Under the pieces are notes generated by a model. The model did no database searches and was not told where the DNA came from. It worked only from the letters and a program-made list of their open reading frames with translations. From Chrysomallon squamiferum (lineage: Eukaryota > Mollusca > Gastropoda > Neomphalida > Peltospiridae), in contig CM022671.1 of NCBI GenBank assembly GCA_012295275.1, positions 28,991,250 to 29,055,249 on the forward strand: DNA of 64,000 nucleotides, read 5' to 3'. Every line of letters starts with the position of its first letter. Position 1 is the first letter of the stretch. Positions 55,745 through 64,000 of the stretch are shown piece by piece. A program made the translations under genes and the position numbers.

Positions 55745-57385
55745 CGTGTGTGTGTGGGTGGGTGGGTGTGTTTGTTTTTGAAATTTGTATTATTAGTTTT
55801 ATCTCTGTGAGTATGTCTGTATATTCAGATAATGAAAAAACACAAACAGTGTTAATATACTAAACTGTATGAAAATATTTTATCAGATTTTAAAATTCAT
55901 TCAAGGAAAAAAAACAGTCCTCCTTGAGAACAATCACCTGCTATGTCTAAGCCTGCTATCAGATGTTACAGTCAAGGATAAAGACAAGAAACATTAATTT
56001 AATTACAAAATATGATCATTATTAATTATCTGCACAAACAAAAGCAAAGATTTCTGCAGTTTTATGATGTCCCTCAGCAAGACTTTTATAATTTTATTAT
56101 ATTATTATTATTATCATTATTATTATTAAATCCAAATAATTATAACTGGTTTTCAGGTTTTAAGCTGTGTTATAATTAAAACAAATTAACAGTTATGTTG
56201 AGAAAAAAAAAAAAAAATGTCTGTTTACTCTTTTCCAGTAATTATGTAAATCTTAATTAAAAATAATAATACTTAATATGAAGTTACCTCTGTGTGTGTG
56301 TGTGTGTTTGTGTGTACATATGTATGTATACATGTATGAATGTGTTTTTGGCTGTAAGCAAAAACCTAAAACAGATGAATCGTAAAAGAAAACAAAAAAA
56401 GAAAGAAAGAAAGAAAAGACCACAAAGTAAACAGTGTTTATCTGAACATCCATTGACAAGAATGCTGAAGAAAAAATTAGTGTTTCAATAAATAACAGCA
56501 ATTTATAACACTAAAATTGCTTGCTGCTAATAACATTTTGTACCTGATTTATACTAGAAAGATGTATTTATTATGTCATCAATCTTCAAATATTATAAAA
56601 CAAAAAAATCCCCCAAAAATCCCATTATCACCAGAGTTCGTAAGTCAAAATATCTAGAAAACAATTCAAACCAATTTTTCTTCTTCATTTATGAAAATTA
56701 ATATTTATCGATTTTTTAGAAGGATGGGAAAAATAAATAAACAAAGCAGAATGGTGAAACTGATATCTGTAAAGGGTTTATATTAAATTACTTAGCTCAT
56801 GAATCTGTAACTATGGTAACTAACAAATGCAATTAACAGAAGACAAAAAAACAGCAAACAAAAGTCCAAATAAAATGTTATGAACATATATTATATAGAA
56901 ATAAAGTAGCATGAATTTTTTTTATACTCTAAATTGGTTTTCCTTTGAAAAAAGAAAGAGTGATTTTTCTTCTTATTATTATTATTATATTTATAATTAT
57001 ATTATTATTTATCATTATTAATAATATTATTATATTATTATATTAATATTATTATTATTATTATTATTAATTGTTATTGCTACTATTATTTTAAATGCAG
57101 CAGTTGTGGTAATAATAGTAGAATGTTGAAAAAAATGTTCAAGTAGTACTACTACTGGTACTAGTAGATACATCATAGTAGTAGGAGCGATAGTAATACT
57201 AGTAGTTATTTATTTATTTATATATCAAAACATTGACAACAGTAACTTAGCAGTATGACCTAGTTTGCTTTAAATCTTAAAACAATTTATATCTTTTTTA
57301 TTATTATTCAGCTGACATAATTAAGATGTGGGAAATAACTTTTATGGTACATTTTCAGCGATACATAATAAAACAAAGAACATCT

Positions 57386-57388
<3 letters not shown>

Positions 57389-57459
<71 letters not shown>
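57389..57459. repeat. (CT)n microsatellite
   Basis: Pure CT run of about 70 bp. Confidence 0.98.
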
Positions 57460-57462
<3 letters not shown>

Positions 57463-57711
57463 AATGAAAAAAAATACATGTGTATTTTTTTCTATTAATA
57501 CATAAGTATTCAGTATTGATGCTGGCATGTCATTCGTAACATTTTAGAATTAATTTTTATTAAGTACATTTAAACTTATGTCAAATTATATTAAAATCTG
57601 AAAACTTGTTTTTAAAATTTGTGCTGCTAAAAGTATGTAAATTTTGAAAAAAGGTTTTCCAAAAAAAAAAATTAAGTTTTAAATGATTTTTAAAGTTCTG
57701 TTTGTAAATAG

Positions 57712-57919
57712 ATGTTTGTAACAGAAAGAGCTTTTTTTATCAACAGCCAAGAATTTTGTTTTCATCAGAGAACTTTTAAATTCACCATCCCACTGAAAGG
57801 AGAGCAATCAAAGCAGGCTAGTGGCAATGGAATGAACTGGTACGACACAGTGGACACACTCTATACAGACCATTCTCAAACAATTAACAACAAGGGATCT
57901 TTTAAATACACCTTCCCCT
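57712..57919 (-). mobile_element. Highly degenerate SINE remnants
   Basis: Two copies of the same internal SINE block: AGAACTTTTAAATTCACCAT + CCCACTGAAAGGAGAGC at about 57768, and AACAAGGGATCTTTTAAATA + CACCTTCCCC at about 57890. Both match the recalled GGGATCTTTTATATGCACCA + TCCCACAGACAGG. Nested or tandem fragments. Confidence 0.45.
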
Positions 57920-58003
57920 AAACATAAATATATATGCATACATACATACATACATACATACGTACATACATATGTAAATACATACATACATACGTACGTA
58001 CAC

Positions 58004-58037
<34 letters not shown>

Positions 58038-58160
58038 GTGTGTATGTGTGTGTGTGCACACATGTCTATATCTACCAGTCTGTGTCTGTCTATCTTTCTA
58101 TCTTTCTATATATTTATCTCTCTCTCAATCTATCTATCGATCTATCAATCTATTAACTGT
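57920..58160. repeat. CATA / TA / TG / TCTA microsatellite cluster
   Basis: CATA units, a TA run (about 58004-58027), TG units and then TCTA/TCTT units. The CATA and TATG parts are complementary around the TA centre. Confidence 0.93.
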
Positions 58161-58860
58161 TTGGTTACATAGAAAGCATATATTACATATGTTTTCTAAG
58201 GAAAGACATCATTATTTACAAGAGGCTTGAGAAAGAAAAAATATTTCTGTAAAAAACATGACATTTATTGAACGCAATAAACACTATTTGTATTGGAATA
58301 TAATCTCACTAAAGAACAGAAAAAAAAGAAAAAAAATGACATAAAAATATGACAAATGCTGCATGTTATTGTTATTATTATTATTATTAAAAGTGGTGAA
58401 TATAAAACTGACAATTGTTTTTTTTAATACACAAACAATACAGAAAACATTAAATTATTAACGCATCAATGACATTCTAACACAGACAACAAACAACATT
58501 TCAAATAATAACAACAACAAGAAGGAAAAAAAAAAAAAAACATCAGAAAAACAAAAAAAAACTGTAAAAATGTAAATTTTTCATAATTTATCCTTGATCA
58601 CAAATGAATCCCAAGTCACAATGGCTTCATTATAAGTGATTATCTTGTCTCCTAATCACTTTGGTACAGGACAAACAGACATTTCACATAAATCAGACGG
58701 AAACTGATGGTTCAAGGAAACCAAATCCTTTTGTGATTAACATTAAATTCCCAGCAGCAGTTTACAAACATGACAGTGTTGTCAGCAGTGGTTATCAGAT
58801 ACATCACACACTCAGAGACTGGTAAGCAGATAACAGTTTAATCAAGTAACTTGAGTCAAG
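58161..58860. other. Unique sequence, no gene found
   Basis: A-rich to about 58560, then ordinary unique sequence. Nothing recognised. Confidence 0.5.
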
Positions 58861-58861
58861 T

Positions 58862-59505
58862 GTAACCAAAGCTTTACTACAATCACTTGAGCTGAGTGTA
58901 ACCACTGGTTTATTACAACCAAAAAAAACGAGGTTTTATTAAAAGTAACTTCATCTGAGTGTAACAAAGACTTTGAATAAATCGGAATGTAACCAAAGCT
59001 TTATTACAGTAATTCAGACTGAATTTTACCAAAGCTTTATTGTGGTAATTCAGACTGAATGTTACCAAAGCTTTATTGTAGTAATTCAGACTGAATGTTA
59101 CCAAAGCTTTATTGTAATAATTCAGACTGAATGTAACCAAAGCTTTATTGTAGTAATTCAGACAATGTAATGTAACCAAAGCCTTATTATGGCAATTCAG
59201 AATGAATGTAACCAAAGCTTTTTTATGGTATTTCAAACTGAATGTAACCAAAGCTTTATTGTAGTAGTTCAGACTGAATGTAATATAACCAAAGCCTTAT
59301 TATGGCAATTCAGACTGAATGCAACCAAAGCTTTGTTACTGTAATTGACACTAAATGTAACCAAATCTTTATTGTGAAAATCAGAAATACACCAGCACTT
59401 TCGCAGTGATAATTTAAGACTTTATCACAACAACTTATAACAGCTGTAACCAGAGCTTTACTGTGATATCTGGAGCCACGTATGTGTGTAACCAAAGCCT
59501 TTCAT
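58862..59505. repeat. 36-bp minisatellite
   Basis: Unit GAATGTAACCAAAGCTTTAT + TGTAGTAATTCAGACT, about 15 copies, degenerate at both ends and cleanest at 59000-59160. 36 is a multiple of three, which keeps short frames open on both strands. Confidence 0.95.
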
Positions 59506-59800
59506 TATGATAACTTGAGAAACTCCTGGGCTTTACTCAAACAACGGGAGCTGTGTGTAATCAAACCGATTTTCTTCAATAAATGGATTTTATTCTCAGC
59601 CTGCAGAGAGATCCACGGTTCTGCTACCACGCTGTTTTCCAGCTTTGTTAGAACCATCAGATCCTATCAGCGCTGAGCCCCAAACAATTAACTTGTGTGT
59701 GCCAGACATGAATCAGGGATAAATGGCTGTGTGGAGTCCAGCTTCGGTCATCAGGGATTGCGGTCAAGTATACTGATAACGGTATTGATACAAAAGATGA
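59506..59800. other. Unique GC-richer island
   Basis: Non-repetitive block after the 36-bp minisatellite, with GCCTGCAGAGAGATCCACGG and TCCAGCTTCGGTCATCAGGG. Open frames are short and unrecognised. Candidate noncoding element. Confidence 0.3.
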
Positions 59801-61025
59801 TTTTGATATGTTGATTATGATCCCACTGATACACTAACTTGATTATTATCCTGGCCGTAGACAGACAGACAGACAGAAAGAAAGAGAGACAGATGGAGAT
59901 CGTTAACAGCTAGAGAAAGAATGTAATCAGATCACCAGCACATGTGTTATATAAATGAACACGCATTTGTATGTATTTATGTATCTATACATACACATAA
60001 CCAGATACATACATGCATAACCACTTACAGATATACATACAGATGTACACATTTATAAGTACAGAGACACACAAACACATATGTGCACACAGTCAAGAAA
60101 TCCATTCATACAAAAAAACCTACATACTCATTCACAGGCAGTATGTGCAAAGAGATTCAGTGACAGATTTAAAGACATACAGACATACACACATATATAC
60201 AAATACTCAAGCAATCCATTCACACACAAAAACTAGATACATATTCACAGGTAATATGTGCAAAGAAAGAATACAATGAGACAAATAAACAGACACACAA
60301 ACACACACACATGTAAAACATTCACACACAAAATCAACATAAATATTCACAGATTCTGTACAGACAAATTTACTGAAACACACATAAACACACACAGATA
60401 CACACACATACACACAAACATATAGCTGCACATAATAATTATATAAGTGAACAGACAGAAAATTCATTAAAAAAAATTCCCCAACAATTGATTACTAGCA
60501 ATAATATCAGACAACTCAAGGGAGATAAATCTTACTGAAAATATATTATAATAATGTGGTCAAAATAGTTCATCCCAAAAGCTCATAAACTGCTTAATGA
60601 TTTTAATTTATAAATTCATACATATACACACTCAGAGAGAAAACTTATATACAACATAACAAGTCTTTCTTTTAATGATTTCTTTTTTAATTATTATTAT
60701 TGTAAAGTTTATCAAATTAAATATTGTTGTGGATGTGTTTATGTAACTATGGATGTGAAATTATCAAATTTGTAAGTTGAAAAAAAAAAAAAAAAAAAAA
60801 GTGTTCTGTTTTCAAATAGTTTTGATTGACTGATTAACTGAATAGTTTATTTTATTTTATTTTGTTTTATTCTTTTTAAACATTTTAATTGTTATTATTA
60901 TTGTTATTTTATAAATATTGTTTAAAGCTAGTTGTTTATTACAAAAGCTAGTAGTGATACTGCAGTTTAAGTAACAAGACACCAGGTACAATAATCTAAA
61001 AAGGTACAGATGATACAACAGTTTA
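59801..61025. other. Upstream/intergenic sequence
   Basis: CATA-rich and CACA-rich sequence at 59960-60430, including an imperfect duplication (ACAGGCAGTATGTGCAAAGA at 60136 and ACAGGTAATATGTGCAAAGA at 60246, about 110 bp apart). A poly(A) lies at about 60780-60800. No gene. Confidence 0.5.
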
Positions 61026-61029
61026 TATT

Positions 61030-62603
61030 GTCATACTACTAGTAACAGTACATAGTTTGACTGTACACTAACATTTTATTTTGAACTGTATACTAACAGT
61101 ACACAATTTATACTGTACACATTTCATACTGTACACTAACAGTACATATTTTATACTGTACACTAACAGCACATGTTTTATACTGTACACTAACAGCACA
61201 TATTTTATACTGTACACTAACAGCACATATTTTATACTGTACACTAACAGCACATATTTTATACTGTACACTAACAGCACATATTTCATACTGTACACTA
61301 ACAGCACATATTTTATACTGTATACTAACAGCACATATTTTATACTGTATACTAACAGCACATGTTTTATACTGTATACTAACAGCACATATTTCATACT
61401 GTACACTAACAGCACACAATTTATACTGTACACATTTCATACTGTATACTAACAGCACATATTTCATACTGTACACTAACAGTACACAATTTATACTGTA
61501 CACATTTCATACTGTATACTAACAGTACATATTTTATCCTGTATACTAACAGCACATATTTTATCCTGTATACTAACAGCACATATTTTATACTGTATAC
61601 TAACAGCACATAATTTATACTGTATACTAACAGCACATGTTTTATACTGTATACTAACAGCACATATTTCATACTGTACACTAACAGCACACAATTTATA
61701 CTGTACACATTTCATTCTGTATACTAAAAGCACATATTTCATACTGTACACTAACAGTACACAATTTATACTGTACACATTTCATACTGTATACTAACAG
61801 TACATATTTTATACTGTACACTAACAGCACATATTTTATACTGTACACTAACAGCACATGTTTTATACTGTACACTAACAGCACATATTTTATACTGTAC
61901 ACTAACAGCACATGTTTCATACTGTATACTAACAGCATATATTTCATACTGTATACTAACAGCACATATTTTATCCTGTATACTAACAGCACATATTTTA
62001 TACTGTATACTAACAGCACATATTTTATACTGTATACTAACAGCACATATTTCATACTGTATACTAACAGCACATATTTCATACTGTATACTAACAGCAC
62101 ATAGTTTCATACTGTACACTAACAGCACATATTTCATACTGTATACTAACAGCACATGTTTCATACTGTATACTAACAGCACATATTTTATACTGTATAC
62201 TAACAGCACATATTTCATACTGTATACTAACAGCACATGTTTCATACTGTATACTAACAGCACATAATTTATACTGTACACTAACAGCATATAATTTATA
62301 CTGTACACTAACAGTACATATGCTATACCATACACTAACAGTACATATTCTATACCATACACTAACAGTACATATGCTATACCATACACTAACAGTACAT
62401 ATTCTATACCATACACTAACAGTACATATTTTATACCGTACACTAACAGCATATATAACAGTACACTATACCATACACTAACAGCACATATTTTATACTG
62501 TACACTAACAGCACATAATTTATACCATACACTAACAGTACATATGCTATACCATACACTAACAGTACATATTCTATACCATACACTAACAGTACACATA
62601 TTT
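61030..62603. repeat. 27-bp minisatellite, about 1.57 kb
   Basis: Unit ACACTAACAGCACATATTTT + ATACTGT, about 58 copies, with tA/cA (TACTGTATAC / TACTGTACAC) and T/C variants. A composite variant (CACAATTTATACTGTACACA + TTTCAT) recurs and marks a higher-order duplication of about 275 bp between 61421-61503 and 61696-61778. The right end changes to a CATACCATACACTAACAG variant. With a 27-bp unit free of stops, long frames open on both strands, up to 277 codons. They are repeat translations. Confidence 0.97.
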
Positions 62604-63840
<1,237 letters not shown>

Positions 63841-63913
63841 CTGGTTCTAATTACCTAAAAATAAATACTGATATTTTTTCTTTATTTTCTCTTTATCATT
63901 TGTCATTTGTTTC

Positions 63914-63945
<32 letters not shown>

Positions 63946-64000
63946 GTTGTTGTTGTTGTTGGGTTTTTTTGGTTTGTTTGTTTTGTGTTTTTCTTTGTTT

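Larger units (their letters stand above)
54361..57388. other. Upstream/intergenic sequence
   Basis: 54940-55200 is a unique, more GC-rich island with an 83-codon open frame, not recognised and without clear splice sites. 55240-55500 is a tandem duplication. A GT run lies at 55704-55758. 56950-57090 is ATT-rich. No gene supported. Confidence 0.45.

Noticed and set aside
61068-62599. Long open frames of the LLVYSIKYV / NSTYFILYT type
   Set aside because: They arise from the 27-bp minisatellite and exist on both strands, with no start context or splice sites.

Overview
The window looks like nuclear DNA from an animal, most likely a gastropod or other mollusc. It is AT-rich and packed with microsatellites, minisatellites and homopolymer tracts. 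It has spliced protein-coding exons with GT-AG borders, and degenerate copies of what I recognise from memory as a tRNA-derived SINE common in gastropod genomes. No rRNA, tRNA, CRISPR array, operon, transposase or reverse transcriptase could be supported.

One gene is clear: the 5' part of a calcium/calmodulin-dependent protein kinase kinase (CaMKK), on the minus strand, so the gene reads right to left. Four exons are secure: 7168-7885 (Ser-rich N-terminal region up to the start of the kinase fold), 6666-6719 (glycine-rich loop), 6154-6205 (ATP-binding lysine) and 4388-4546 (RP-rich insert and helix C). The rest of the catalytic domain and the calmodulin-binding C-terminus must lie left of base 1. 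Three further exon candidates lie upstream and have compatible splice phases: 41076-41109 (start Met, with an in-frame stop 15 codons before it), 36900-36984 (basic, proline-rich peptide) and 34146-34187 (a 42-nt exon that can be included or skipped without changing frame). If these are right, the gene covers about 37 kb of this window with one intron of about 26 kb.

Layout: 1-4387 is an intron holding a higher-order minisatellite (1565-3407). 4388-7885 is the secure exon cluster. 7886-34145 is the giant intron, with STRs, SINE remnants and a few unique islands. 34146-41109 holds the candidate 5' exons; a roughly 460-bp TG/CA repeat starts a few bases inside the intron after the 36.9-kb exon. 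41110-64000 is upstream sequence with no recognised gene. It contains four minisatellites (26, 32, 36 and 27 bp units), a locally triplicated 1.4-1.9 kb block (50561-54360) and several unique islands that could be regulatory.

Most long open frames in the window are translations of simple repeats and are not genes. Exon borders and phases were worked out by hand. Family assignments rest on recalled protein and repeat families, not on a database search.
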